A stretch of DNA of 64,000 bases from Panicum virgatum (GCF_016808335.1 NC_053149.1:28765339-28829338); one strand, 5' to 3'; shown: positions 47,201 to 58,793, numbered from the stretch's first letter. The notes: generated from the sequence alone by a model not told the origin. A program made the numbers and translations.

Positions 47201-48352
47201 GGAAGGGGGCGGCGGCGCTGGCTCTGTGCCGCGGCGGTAGCTCGCCGGCGGTGCAGGGATGGGGCATCCGGGCTTGGGGGCTTCGGTGGGGGGTGAGGAA
47301 GGGGGCTGTGGGCTCGATTTGGGTTGAGGAGGGGCGGAGGCGGAGCTCCACGTGGAGCAGGCGGCCGCCGGCGGTCTGGACCACGGCGGCGCCGTTCCCG
47401 TGGGTTGGGGTGGTTGTGGAGGGGTCGGGGAGCACCGGTGAGCTGAGAGGGACTCGTTTCCGGAGGTGGCTCGGGTCGAGGGAGGGCGGAGGAAGGGGTT
47501 CCGCGGCGGCCTACGGAGGAGCGGCGGCCATGGCGTGGGCGACGGCGTTCCAGGGCGCGGGGAGCGGAGGGCGAGCTCGGTTTGGGGTGGAGCGGAGAGG
47601 GGAGGAGCGGGAACGCGAGGTGGCGAGGCAAAATGGGGAGAAGAGGGCTGTAGAGGGGAGCTCGGCAGGGGAGGAGTTAAGGGCGGGCGCACTGGCGTGG
47701 GCGGCGGCTTGTCGCGTCGTCGTCGTCGCGGAGTGCTGGCGCTCGAGCATGGCACAGTGAGGGCAGGCGAGCACTCGAGCACGGCGCAGGGTCAACGACG
47801 GGGACGGGAGCGGGGTGGCGTGGTCGGGCGACGGGGCAGTAATGGCGCGGCGGCTCTGGTGGCGAGTTGTAGTGCGGGCGGGCGGCAGCATGCGGCGTCC
47901 AGGCGCGTGCACACTCGAGCGGGGCGTCAGCGGCGCGGCACCGCGAGGCAACAGGGCAGCGAGCGGGGGCAGGCAGCGGCGCAGCGCGGCAGCGAGTGCA
48001 TGCGCGGCGTGCTTGACTGCCTGCGCGCAGAGAGGGGAGAGTCAGCGAGGGAGAGAGAGAAAGGAGAGAGGAAGGGAGTGGAGAGAGAAAACCTAGGTCA
48101 ACCGTTTGACTTAGCTCAAACTCAAGATTTTTAGTTGAAACTCGAAAAATTTTGAACACGAAAGTTGTTCAAAATTAAATTTCCTACAACTTTCGTTTTG
48201 GGCAAAAGTTCATTTGAGCAAAAGTGTGAGAGTTGACTTTTTGGCGTGTTTAAACGGAATTTCGGCTTTGCAGTAATTAACCAACTAGGGTCAACTGTGT
48301 CATTTGACGTTAATGGCATGTTTAAACAGTGCTAAACACCAGAGGTGTCACA
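44287..48352 (-). repeat. Full second LTR of element I
   Basis: 4066 bases from TGTGGCAGTACC to GGTGTCACA, with TCATG on both sides (44282-44286 and 48353-48357). By position it is like a solo LTR in element O. The GC-rich block is at about 47060-48060. Confidence 0.92.
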
Positions 48353-50021
48353 TCATGCCTCAAGTATGGAAAAGATTGTGCCGCTGTCCATTCTTCTACT
48401 TCATAGCAGTAACACTAAGCATTTGCCGAGAAATGAAACATTTATCATCACATTCTTCAGGTTGGATGTCATTATCATCATTTTCAATTTCCTCATCATG
48501 GTGTGGTGCATCTTCTTCTTCACTTTCAGATTTCCATTCACCAAGCTCATTCACAATCATGGTCCTCCTACTTGGACATTGAGCAGCAACATCTCCACGA
48601 CCTTGACACTTGCTTCGACTATGTGAAGATGATGCAGCAGCTGATGCAACAGAGGGGGCTGCTGTACTTGTAGCTGCAGGACGAAGTTGTCCTTGCTGAA
48701 CTGTAGGTGAGGCAGTGGTAGAAGTCGTTGATTTTGCAGCACCAATAGATGGAGAAGGCCGAGCTGCAGCACCTTGAGATTTACCTCAAACAACAGAGGT
48801 ACCAACTTGCTATCGACTCCATGGGGCTGAAATAGATGGACTGTCATATGACTTCCTTCGGCCATCTTGCTGAATTTTCTTCTCAGTGCGCATAGCTTAA
48901 TCAACGAGGTCTTGCAAATTATAATATGGAAACATCTCAACAAAACCTGAAATCTCTTCATTAAGACCATGCAAAAATCTTGCCATCTTCGCTTCAATAT
49001 CTTCTCTAATTCCAGATCTCACCATTAGTAACTCCATCTCCTTGAAATAATCATCAACTAGTTTGGATTCTTGTTTCAGATTTTGCAACCTATTGTGAAG
49101 GTCACGCTGATAACTTGATGGCACAAAATGCCTCCTCATCACTCTCTTCATCTCATCCCATGTGTTGATATGATCACGTCCCAACACAAGCTGATTTTCT
49201 TGTATTTGATTCCACCATATGAGAGCATAACCAGAGAACTCAACGGAAGCAAGATTTACACATTGCTGATTAGAGAGATTATGCACTCTAAAAATTTGAT
49301 CACATTGCTCTTCCAACTCAAGATATGCATCTTCATCTTCTCTACCACTGAATTTAGGGACACTCAACTTAACTCGAGCAATGCTATTCGGATCATCCCT
49401 ATTATGACGACCACGATGATGTCCTCCATCATGACCAGCACCTCGATGACGATCATGGTGCTGTCCAAACCGTCCGTGGCCAGCAAAAGGGTTGTCATTA
49501 TCATCAAATTCTCCATTTTTAGATTCACTATGAGTTTCCTCTTCATCATCAAAGTGAACACGACGACCATTTCTGCGATCTCCTCTAGCACGCTGATCAT
49601 TGTGACCAGCACGCCTACCACCACCATGACCTCTAAAATCATCATGAAATTCATCCCCAAAACTTGAATTTTCATCATCAAAATGCACATGACGCTCACG
49701 TCCATGTCCTCCTCCACGCTGATCATGAAAATCAGCATGCCGTCCACCACCTTGCTGATGAAAATCAGCACGCCGTCCACCACCACGACCACCATGACCA
49801 TTGCCGAAACGGTCATGAAATCCATTACCAAAACCAGAATTTTCATCTCCAGATTCTTCTTGATGTGCACCTCGACCACCCGCTGCGGGAAGACGTTCAT
49901 TGAACATCCTCTCCATGGCCTCCAACAATGAGTTTTGTAGTTGGTGTAGCTCAGCCCGTGCAACAGGAGGTTCTTGCTCACCATGATGACCACCATGAAC
50001 ACTCGAATCAGATCCTGCCAT
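48353..50021 (-). pseudogene. gag of element O, with stop codons, split from pol by element I
   Basis: The ATG at 50021 (MAGSDSSVHGG...) opens a 374-codon frame to 48897. It has a long Gly/His/Arg/Asp-rich segment with repeated RRVHFDDE/RHVHFDDE and RRADFH/RHADFH motifs (about residues 50-220). The retrotransposon gag domain follows (KLSVPKFSG, ALIWWNQ, RRHFVPSSYQRDL). After the TAA at about 48897-48899 the same frame continues through further stops. It passes a decayed zinc knuckle (SKCQGRGDVAAQCP, first Cys lost) and an acidic stretch up to the insertion of element I at 48352. Sequence on the other side (30375) continues directly into the protease. It is non-functional. Confidence 0.88.
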
Positions 50022-50703
50022 GTTAGAAAAATGCAATGGAAAGTGGAATAGGTAAAATTTGTGGAGTCACACAATCTCACATCTTACTTAACAATGTTCT
50101 TACTCATTCTCAAGGACTGTGAGTGTGCTAATGTGGCAGTACCACAGCTGTGATTAAGAGATCGAAAGGATACAAGACGAGAGGTCTGGTTTCAGATTTT
50201 TGTGGAGCTATAGGCAGATATTCAAGGGAGGCTTATGGTACTGAAAATTCAAGTGTGTAAGCCACTCAAAGATGGTAAATGTTGCTGGTACTAGCACCAC
50301 AAACTTTCAGATTCTAAACTCAGAGCTTGCAGCTACACAATCCACAATATAACCCCTCCAACTTCTCTTTTTTACTCTTTTTTTTCAACTCTTTCTTTCT
50401 GATCTCCCTATTTTTTTTCTCTTTTTTTTCAGCAGACACAAGATAGCATACGAGGAGGGTGGGTGGGAAAAATTAACAAGAGTACGGTGGAAGAACAACG
50501 ATATGACTTAGCAAGCAACAAGATGAGTGCAAATAACACAAGATAATCAGTACCAACAAAAGGCTATAGGATTGTTTTTGTATAGCTTTTCAGTGGACTA
50601 TAAGATATGGCAAAATAAATATATGTGATGGATGAAAACAGTAACAGATGATAAACAAATGAGAAATAAGCGGATGATAAACAAACCTACCGTGACAACG
50701 ATA
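50022..50703 (-). other. Leader of element O
   Basis: Non-coding, with a T-rich stretch at 50365-50435. No long frame and no repeat seen. Confidence 0.5.
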
Positions 50704-50716
50704 GCTCTGAATACCA
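50704..50716 (-). other. Primer-binding site of element O
   Basis: The minus strand reads TGGTATTCAGAGC, the initiator tRNA-Met site with one extra T, two bases from the LTR edge at 50719. Element E3 has the same variant after its 3' LTR (62603-62615). Confidence 0.85.
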
Positions 50717-50718
50717 CA

Positions 50719-51887
50719 TGATAGGTGCCGATATAAACCAGCACAAGTATGGCCCGATCTTCATGACAGTAGGTACAAGAACAAGGATAACTTTGCTGCG
50801 AACAGCGGGTAAATAGCTTTATACCTGCCAAGATTGGGTGCGACCAAGCGATGGGGAGAGAGGCACCGAAACCTTGAGGACTTCGACTCGATATCCGAAT
50901 GATCGCAGAACCACAAACCGGGACTAATCCATACAAAACGGTGCAGCCAAACTGGAAACCGTAGAGCACGAAATAGGGGACCTCAGAGAGATCTTCCTCA
51001 CAAGTCCAAGAAGAACTCGCAAGAACAAAGGTGTAAGACACTCATCAGCAAATCAGCTGGAATACCATATCGGTTTATCAAATGATCAAAAGTTCTTTTC
51101 TGAGTACACATAGGAGATATTTATACTAGGAACAACCCTCCTAGATAGGTATGAACTGAAGTCTCCATGTTGGAAGATGGAAGGCCAACAGGTGAAGCAT
51201 TCACGAGATCATCTTCAATTCCCGCGCGTCTCCTGGGTTTGTGCGCAGTCTTCAGTAAAATGACCATTTCTCCCTACTCGGAAGTTGAAATGATAAGCCG
51301 TTTATTGGGTGTGAAACTAGACTTGATAAGGTTTCCAGGCGTGCACCATGAAACATTGTAGAATGGTACAGTCTTGCACGGGAAGTTGAGCAAGATAAAT
51401 CCTCGGGCAGACTCTTGACATTTAGAGCAGTCTTCAATGATTCGACCATAAATCCTAATTGGGAAATCAAAATGACTTTAAACTTATTGAATTGGAATGT
51501 AGACTTCATAAGCTTTCCAACGGGTACTCATGGGCCTTCAGATCTTTCGGGAATCAAGAGTTATGGGTGTTTCTTTTGGTGGTCCGAACTGGTGGTCCGA
51601 ACTGGATTGGTCCGATCTGGCGGTCTGATCTGATTGTCCGATCTGACTTGGTCTGATCTAGTGTTCCGATCTGGTTGTCCGATTTGATCCTTTTCTTCAT
51701 GTGAGCACCTTAGCAATATCAATGTAGAATTTTTAGGTAGTATAATATTCTCATGTATATTAAAGTTAGTTTTAGCTAGGAATGAGATCACCTCTTTTTG
51801 GAGTAGATTTGCACGGTTATGTGTAATTGGTCCATCATAAACATGTTTATGTGTAACTTGAGTAGCCTCTGTTGCGTGTTCTCATCA
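50719..51887 (-). repeat. Full 5' LTR of element O
   Basis: 1169 bases. In element orientation it starts TGATGAG and ends CCTATCA. Its first 173 bases match the truncated 3' LTR (26964-27137) and carry the same pol C-terminal codons. It contains a run of short ACTGGTCCGATCTG-like repeats at about 51580-51680. The host segment S' starts at 51888. Confidence 0.85.
51580..51690. repeat. Short degenerate tandem repeat in the O LTR
   Basis: Words of the form GGTCCGA(A/T)CTGG and TGATCTGATTGTCCGATCTG recur about eight times in 110 bases. Confidence 0.75.
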
Positions 51888-52230
51888 CTAACGCCCTCCA
51901 TGCTTGCGCAGCGCGCAATCCTTTATTTACTCCAAGCTGCTTAGAAAAGACAAAAACTACGTACGTGAGGGCAGAGGCTGCAATTCCTAGCCGCAATACA
52001 CGGAGGGCATCAGGGCATGGGTCCTCCGATTCATTTATGCATAATAGGTGCTTCCAATTGCATGCGCGTTCTGTCACTGTCGTCACCGCTGTTTCTCCTT
52101 CACTTCATATGCCCTTCCTCGATAGATCAATCCTTAAAACGAAACCCTAACGTACTTTCAACATGCATATATGTACACACGTGCGCGGTCATCAGTTACT
52201 TGGGGCTGAATCAAATCAGTAATTTTCAAG

Positions 52231-52716
52231 CACTACTGGAAAACAAGCCTTAGGTCCACCCCAAAAGTACCGGTATGGATAGGTACCGGTTCATCTCCAT
52301 ACCGGTACATTTGGGGTGGATGGAATTTATGAATGAGTCTTAGGTACCAGTTGGTATTATCAACTGGTACCTAAGGCTCTCCATAGGTACTGGGTGGTAA
52401 CTTTTATATTAGTACCGGGTGGTACCACCAACCGGTACCTTAGGCTCATCCATTGGTTACTTTAAAAGGAAAATATCTCCTTCTTGATCAGAACAACTGT
52501 GTAGCTGAGATGGTAAAGGAGCAACGTGAGAGGCTAGAGGTCGCGAGTTCAAGTCCCAACCAAAGAGAATATTTTGCGTGAATTTTGAAGGCTTAGGCAC
52601 CGATTGTTTTATCTGTTACCAAAGGCTCCTTTGGTACCACTTTGGGAGTATCGGTTCAAAAAACCGGTACCAAAGGCTATTTGCAACCGGTGTCTTAAGC
52701 CGATTTTCTAGTAGTG
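52231..52716. mobile_element. CACTA-type MITE with tRNA-like insert
   Basis: The ends CACTACTGGAAAACAAGCCTTA and, on the opposite strand, CACTACTAGAAAATCGGCTTA pair. AAG flanks both sides (52228-52230, 52717-52719), and the single AAG of the empty site is seen in S at about 24836-24838. Inside, words such as TACCGGT and GGTACC recur in inverted order near both ends. Confidence 0.88.
52499..52562 (+). repeat. tRNA-like segment with A and B boxes
   Basis: TAGCTGAGATGG resembles the RNA polymerase III A box and GAGTTCAAGTCCC the B box, about 35 bases apart. It lies in the middle of the CACTA MITE. The stems are not those of a working tRNA, so a tRNA-derived SINE piece is the best reading. Confidence 0.5.
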
Positions 52717-53728
52717 AAGTGTGTGTACTTGTGTGAGATAGACGGGGGTGGTGTGGTGTATGTCTTGTCTCCTGACTTGGCAACGCCTGAGTTTGGACGG
52801 CACTGCTCGTTCTGTTCCAGGGGAACTCGATCGATTGTCGGTTCTCTTCTACATCAGTTGTCACTGGCGGTCGTAGAAACGCATGACTAGAAACTTAGCC
52901 TTCAAACGTCAAGATTCAGGTTTAAGAAGGACTAGCTAGACTCATATATTTTCGAGGTAAGTATGATAAGTGCTGAGTACGTTGGATTAATTATGAAGTG
53001 CGCATTAGGAACATGATCAATAATTAGCACCTCTATATAGTCCGTTGTCGCCGAGTGAACATGCACGCTCCTCCATCCGGTGAAAACGAAGCTGCAAATC
53101 TTGGCGCAGATTATTTGACTATATATAGCGACCCTCCGCTTGTTTCGGTTGTATATACATCAGCGAATATTAGAAGTTGAGATCGCCTAACGCGTTATGG
53201 CAATGACTAATCTACTTTCTTGCCGTCGTTTTCAATTGTTGTACTAGCTAGTGTGCGGAAGAAGTAGATGATCGATGAGCGCACCTTAAAAGAGATTAAA
53301 TCACTAGCTACTTGTTGCTAAGGTTCCACCACTCCATCGGCCATTTAAATTGTAACGTGGAAGATTTTCCAAGCCCATGCGGGAGGTAGTTAATTAAACT
53401 TTATCTTGTATTCTTCTTCTTGCGAAGCCTAATGCTGGGTGCTTGGAAGAGAAACATATCACACTATCACAGAACACATCATCGACCCCTACTGCCACGG
53501 ACCTTTTGCATTAAATCCCCATCTCATTTAATTACAAAATTTTGCGTGCGTTGCCTTTAGCACGAGTTGAAAAAGACCTCGCGCACACGAAGCTAACAGG
53601 TGTTGGACTGTTGGTATGTAATATTTATTCCTTTTGATCCTTATTGTCGCAAACTTTGCGCACATATTTGGAAATCAACAAGACTTCAATAGAAAGTGCG
53701 AACAGAAAGTCATAGACCTGGTAAATAT

Positions 53729-54409
53729 AAATTTTATTTGGTGGTATCTTAGTGATCAATCGTTTGATATTTAAGATATCTCTCAATCACCGGTTATAAC
53801 CGTTGATTCCTATCGTACGGCTGTACCCACATCCCACACTAGTTTGTGCTTACCGGGTCCTCATTTACTATTTGTTCCCATTAAAAAATTATCAGGTGCG
53901 CTAGTTTGTAGTTGCAACCCATTAGCGTTTGTCTGTTTGCCTCGCTGTTGTAAGTCTAGAGCCTAAAACAAGACTTGTTTTGCCTCGTGGCCCTCTTTGT
54001 CTGGCTGTTGTCCTGTTGTTTCGAGCCCAAAAGCCAAGGCCCACTTTTTTTTTTCTCGTGGCCCTTTATGCCTGGCTGTTTATTGTCCGGAGCCCAAAAA
54101 GAAGGCCCGTTGCCTCCACTGGTTGAGGTTCTTCTAGGTGTTGTCTTTGTTTTAAAGGTCAATATGCAGTCTATTTTTTTTTGAACCCAAAAAAACCCAT
54201 ATCAGCCCATATGCTACTGTTGCTACGCTGATCGGCTATGGCACCGCGAGGTTGACGATCATTATCTCTACACCAACGCGCATCTATGTTGGATCGGCTG
54301 CTCCAACTCTTTCGTTGCACTGCGCATCTAGTGGTAACGATCTATGACCCTTTTTACTTGCAAGTTTCCTAGGTGAATGCGGTAGATGATGATAATTGTT
54401 ATAGCTATA
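53729..54409. other. Intergenic, with a degenerate tandem repeat
   Basis: No gene is supported. At about 53927-54112 a unit of 60-70 bases (TCGTGGCCCT...TGGCTGTT...GAGCCCAAAA) occurs about 2.5 times with divergence. The rest is unremarkable. Confidence 0.5.
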
Positions 54410-54996
54410 CACTACTGCAAAAAATGTTTGTAAGGGAGGTTGAAAATGTAATTTTAGGTGCGGGTGCGGTACTCGTCTATGCTTTTCGCAGCTAAAAATA
54501 GTTGTTTGCGGGAGCGGGTACGTTATCTGCCCGTAAAAGTACATTGCAGGGCGTTCCTCCCTAGAAACTAATTTAAACAAAATCTTGAGCGCCGCTCACC
54601 ACGCATATGTCGGCACTCTGGGCGTCGATCCTGTACACGAGCATACGTTGGGGCTCGCGACAACTGGTCCGCTATGTCGTGGCGACGTGCGCGGTAGTGA
54701 GCGCCAGCGAGACTAGGAGCATGGCCACCAGGTCCTCAGTAGCCACGCAGCGATGCCCTACCGGCCGCCACGTGCTGCAGTGGGTGGCCGCGCCCACACC
54801 TCCCCGGCCGCCGATAGGTGCGGCCGTGGGAGCCCGTGCGCCGCTGGAGGACGCACCTCACCGGACGCCGCAGGCTGCTGCCGATGACCACACCTCGCCA
54901 GCCGCTACGCGCTGCCGCGGGCGGCCACGCCTGCACACTACAGGAGCCATGCACCTTGAGAACAGAGTAGTAATAAGAAAGAAAAAGAAGGATGGA
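54410..54996. mobile_element. CACTA-like left end followed by GC-rich fragment
   Basis: CACTACTGCAAAAAATG at 54410 is a CACTA-like terminus of the family seen at 11925-12261. From about 54590 to 54950 the sequence becomes GC-rich, with open frames on both strands and no recognised domain. It resembles a captured host fragment. The right end of the element is not found; element E3 begins at about 54997. Confidence 0.45.
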
Positions 54997-55931
54997 TGAT
55001 AATGAGAACATCCCAAATGATGTACAAGATAACCCACATGATGTACAAGACAATGATGCCTGCAAGGGGTCGTTAACTCGAGCAAGAGCGCAACTACTAC
55101 AAGATGAGGTGAATCTAGTACTTAATGAATGTGAACATGCCACTACTAAGAATTTTTTACTGCCTAATGGAGGTGCATTTCTTGTCCTTAGATTCCAAGA
55201 GGAGGCCATGCGAAGTATGTCCAAATGATAGAGAGCAAGATGCAATTCCTGTGATGGCACCAAATTTTGTGACAGAAGTTCAAGGCAAGAACTATACCAA
55301 TCCTGAAGGTTTCACCATGAGTATCCTGTACCGTTGGAACCGTCTTGATGTCTATTTACCAATGGCATTTAATTTGAGTACTTTGGTTGACCCAGTAATG
55401 AGATTCGAGTAGTTTTGTGAAGACTGCTTCAGAACAGCACCAGATTTTGTGACAGAAGTTCAAGGCAAGAACTATACCAATCCTGAAGGCTTCACCAGAA
55501 GTATCCTATACCGTTGGAAACATCTTGAAGTCTTCTTTCCAATGGCATCTAATTCGGGTACTTTGGATAACCCAGCCATGAGATTCAAGTTGTTTAGTGA
55601 AGACTGCTCCAGAACCGTGTAATTCGGATTGGTTCGATCTGAACACCCCGTGAAGTGTTCCAACTTCTGTATTTTTGAAATGGGCTTGTTTGTAAGGCCT
55701 CCAGCCCAGCTAGGAGGGATGTTCTAGTATAAATATCATTTGTACACCAAGTGGAAACCCTAACAATGAATTGAACTCAAAAAATTGAGAAGCAAGTGCT
55801 CTTGTCCTTAGGGTTGTGCCATAGCGGCCCCCTTAAGGATTGGGAGTTTTCTCTACCATTTGTTCTTGTGTTTCCTTGTGATTTGCAAGAGCATTGCTTC
55901 TACCTTGCGTGGTTCAGGTTAGGCATCGACT
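54997..55931 (+). repeat. 5' LTR of element E3, 3' end missing
   Basis: It aligns with 61532-62461 and then diverges abruptly after GGCATCGACT. Its first 230 bases carry a copy of the pol C-terminal codons (LTRARAQLL...). It includes a 180-bp internal tandem duplication (55257-55436 and 55437-55616), also present in the other LTR. Confidence 0.82.
55257..55616 (+). repeat. 180-bp tandem duplication inside the E3 LTR
   Basis: Two units start at CACCA(A/G)ATTTTGTGACAGAAG with a period of 180. The same pair occurs in the 3' LTR (about 61790-61968 and 61969-62150), so the duplication was present in the element before insertion. Confidence 0.88.
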
Positions 55932-56992
55932 TAGGATTTTGCGCTTCTTTCCTGTGTTCTTGTTTAGGTCGGTTTTCATCCCAAAGTCATTTCGCGCTCA
56001 GATCTGAAGTTTGAGAAGGGCACACAAAAATAAGCATAACTTTTTTGTTTGAACTTCATTTTTGGTGCTTTTGTGCTTGTTGTGAATAATCCTTGCTTAA
56101 GTTGGATAAGTTGTGAATCTCAAAGTCGCGGTTGGATTTATCCTCAAAAAGTTTCGGTAGTGAACCAAATTCATCCTTTGAGGAAACTTTGAACCTATTG
56201 AGAATAGTTGTAGGTTGTTGCTTGTGGGCTTTGCACTCTGATCTTTCTGAAATTTATCTCAATAGCAAGCGCTAATTTGTTTACAATTTGGTGGCTGATC
56301 TCTATAGCAAAAGAAGGCAAAAAAAAGAGAGAACGAAGAAGAACAAAAGAAATCTTAAGTGTTGAGATCACCACTTTGATTGGCTATGCTTGATAATATT
56401 CAGCTTACATATATCTATTATTTGTGCAAATCTTGTAGCCCTGTTGTTCTTCTGAGCAACTAGCTAGCATCTCTCCATAACTTGTGCAGCACTAAGCTTT
56501 GTTTTCAATCAAAACTTCAGTTTAGCTCTTTTCCTTGGCTGCAACAAGTTTCCCCGTCTTTCTGTGTGAGTTACTAAACCCATTCCACAATTCCACCATT
56601 TTCAGTTTAGCAACTAGACATCTTTCTTGGTTGGATTCTTACTTAACTTTACAATAGCTTGAAGTTTCAGGTTGCATTACTACATACATAACCTTCCAAG
56701 CTCCACAAATAAACTTATGTTTAGTATGTACTGTTACTTTGATTTCGCTTGATCTATCACTTTTGTCATGTCTACTACCACCAAGGTGAGTGCAGGTTGC
56801 AATTTAGCAATGACACATAAGAACTTCAGTGGTAAGAGAAGGTGAGATTGAGTGTTTCCACGAAGCCACATAACTTAAATTGGTCTCTTTTCTTGCACTA
56901 ACCGTGGCAGGTGAAGATGGAGAGTAGCCACCAAGCTATGTCACATAAGAGCAACTACAGAAGCTAGTGCAAGACTTCAACTCAATAAGAAC
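55932..56992 (+). other. Leader of element E3
   Basis: Non-coding sequence between the incomplete 5' LTR and gag. No primer-binding site is seen at the expected place. Confidence 0.55.
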
Positions 56993-58198
56993 ATGGTTGC
57001 AGCCCAAAAGAATATGGTTGCTGAAGTTGTGAAGGCATTGAGGGCACAAGGTGTTGCAGGCTCTCATGAAGAAGAGCTAGATGTGACTGATGAAGAGTAT
57101 GCAGCACGGTTACAACGTGAAGAGCAAGGAAGAAAGAATGTCCTTAGGCGAGGGCGTGGAGGAGGAATAGGTGGTGATGCCTTTTGTCAAGGAAGAGGCC
57201 ACGGGCATGGTAATGGTGCTACAGATGAAACAATAGATCTAGATACTTTCATGCTACATCGCAATGATAATTTTCAATGCCATCGCAATGTCATCAATAA
57301 CCAGCCCACTGAAGAGAAGTTCGGAAAGCTGAAATTCAGCATGCCTAAATTTGAAGGCACATCTGACCCTGATGCATATCTCACATGGAAGTTAAAGGTT
57401 GAGATGATATTTTATGTGCATAATTATTCAGAGGAAAAGAAGGTTCATATGGCTGCACTTGACTTTGATGGATATGCTCTGATTTGGTGGGAACAAATTC
57501 AGAATCAAAGAGAGGAGAATGGTGAATTTCCAGTGGCACCCTGGGCTGAAATGAAGAGAGAAATGAGAGCATGTTTTGTCCCAAAACATTATAAATGTGA
57601 CCTCTTTGACAAGCTGCAGAATTTGAAGAAAGGAAGCAAATCCTTGGAAGAATACTACAAGGAAATGGAGCAAGCCATGATTGGACCTCGTGTTCATGAG
57701 GATGAAGAGTAGTCCATGGCATGTTTTCTCTCCTGTCTAAACAAGCTAATCAAACATATTGTGGAATTTCAGACCTACAACAATGTAGTGGAGCTAGTGC
57801 ACATTGCACAAAAGGCTGAGAGGCAATTGCATGATGATGCTAAACCAACAAAGCATTCAACTTTCAGCTCGAAGGCCTCATCAAGTGATCCAAAAACAAC
57901 AAGGTTTGATTTAGGACGAGGCATATTTTCATCCAGTTCAAGCTCCAATTCTAATGTTCATTCCTTAGCTAGTGAAAAATCAAATGCATCACCAAATATG
58001 GAGAAATCCGCTAGGCCAACCTCATCTAAGACCAATACTCTAGCAAGTTCCACCTCTAGAAGTAGTGGAATTCAATGTTTCAAGTGCTTGGGAAGGGGCC
58101 ATGTCATCAAGGATTGTTCTAACAATCGAGTCATGATTGTTACTGAAGATGGAGAATATGATTCAGCTAGTGAAGGAGAGTGTGAACTATTTTGCTAA
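56993..58198 (+). pseudogene. gag of element E3
   Basis: The frame from the ATG at 56993 runs 239 codons to a TAG at 57710-57712 and then continues in the same frame to 58198. The first part has the gag domain (MPKFEGTSDPDAYL, YALIWWEQIQ, FVPKHYKCDL). The second part is Ser/Lys-rich and ends with a complete zinc knuckle CFKCLGRGHVIKDC followed by an acidic tail. The TAG cuts gag before the nucleic-acid-binding part, so no full protein is expected without read-through. Confidence 0.87.
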
Positions 58199-58370
58199 AA
58201 ATGATGAGATTGATGACACACATGAAGATGAAGATGCTGACTACAAGACTCATTCTTTTGAGGCTGGTCACACCATTGTAGTCACTAAGGAATTGTGTGT
58301 TCAGCTCAAAGATGAGACACAAGCATAGTGATTCAACTTGTTCCACACCCAAGGAAAGGTAAATCGCTAG

Positions 58371-58793
58371 TTGATCAAGATGATAATTGATGGTGGTAGC
58401 TGCCACAACCTAGCTAGCAATGAAATGTGTGAGAAATTGGGGCTGACTATGATAAAACACCCTCAAACTTATCATGTGCAATGGCTTTGTGATTGTGGAG
58501 ATGTCAAGGTGCAGCATATGGTGAGAGTAACATTCAGCATACATGACTACACCAACACTATTGATTGTGATGTTGTTCCCATGATGGTTTGTCACTTACT
58601 GTTGGGAAGGCCGTGGCAATTTGATAGGCGTGTTGTACACGATGGGTTTGAAAACACACATGCTTTCAAATGGCAAGGGAAAGGGATCAAATTGTTGCCA
58701 ATGACACCAACTCAAATCATGGCAGCCAACATGCAAAAAAAATTGAGAGCAACAGGGAAAATAAAAACACTAGTGCTGCCCAAAAATCTATGA
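58371..58793 (+). pseudogene. Aspartic protease region of element E3
   Basis: The active-site motif IIDGGSCHN is followed by VVPMMVCHLLLGRPWQFDR, the conserved protease pair of this element type. It stops after about 140 codons. The region 58199-58370, with a frame break, links it to gag. Confidence 0.85.

Larger units (their letters stand above)
30376..48352 (-). mobile_element. Element I: inner Ty3/gypsy retrotransposon (Tekay/Del-like) with about 4-kb LTRs
   Basis: It is inserted in element O between gag and protease with a perfect 5-bp duplication TCATG (30371-30375 and 48353-48357). LTRs begin TGTGGCAGTACC and end GGTGTCACA. In minus orientation: 5' LTR part (41960-42414), primer site (41946-41957), structured leader, an extra ORF, gag-pol, and 3' LTR (30376-34396). 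A second full LTR copy (44287-48352) is separated from the 5' LTR part by a duplicated piece of element O (42411-44286). A chromodomain-like end of integrase, very long LTRs and an extra upstream ORF fit the Tekay/Del (RIRE3-like) chromoviruses. The lineage is inferred from memory. Confidence 0.87.
26964..51887 (-). mobile_element. Element O: outer Ty3/gypsy retrotransposon, degenerate and interrupted by element I
   Basis: Order on the minus strand: full 5' LTR (50719-51887), primer site (50704-50716), gag (to 48353), interruption by element I (30376-48352), protease, RT, RNase H and integrase (30375-27047), purine tract (27138-27150), then a 3' LTR cut to about 174 bp (26964-27137). The TGATGAG...ATCA LTR ends, the tRNA-Met-type primer site and the gag/pol order fit Ty3/gypsy. 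The gag motif ALIWW and the integrase tail PITRSRAK resemble the CRM-like chromovirus group, though I cannot confirm lineage. Several stop codons make it non-functional. Confidence 0.85.
51888..53728. repeat. Segment S': right copy of the duplicated host segment
   Basis: It begins CTAACGCCCTCC directly after the O LTR and runs to GGTAAATAT, then continues into sequence (AAATTTTATTTGG) not shared with S. It lacks the hAT insertion of S but has a 486-bp CACTA MITE. Net length is about 1.35 kb. Confidence 0.87.

Noticed and set aside
49664..49931. His/Asp-rich plus-strand frames
   Set aside because: They are antisense to the His/Gly/Asp-rich part of element O gag.
24501..53728. S and S' as the two LTRs of one retrotransposon around element O
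   Set aside because: They lack TG...CA ends. O has its own LTR with a primer site at 50704-50719, and the shared LTR piece lies on different sides of S and S' (S then LTR on the left, LTR then S' on the right).
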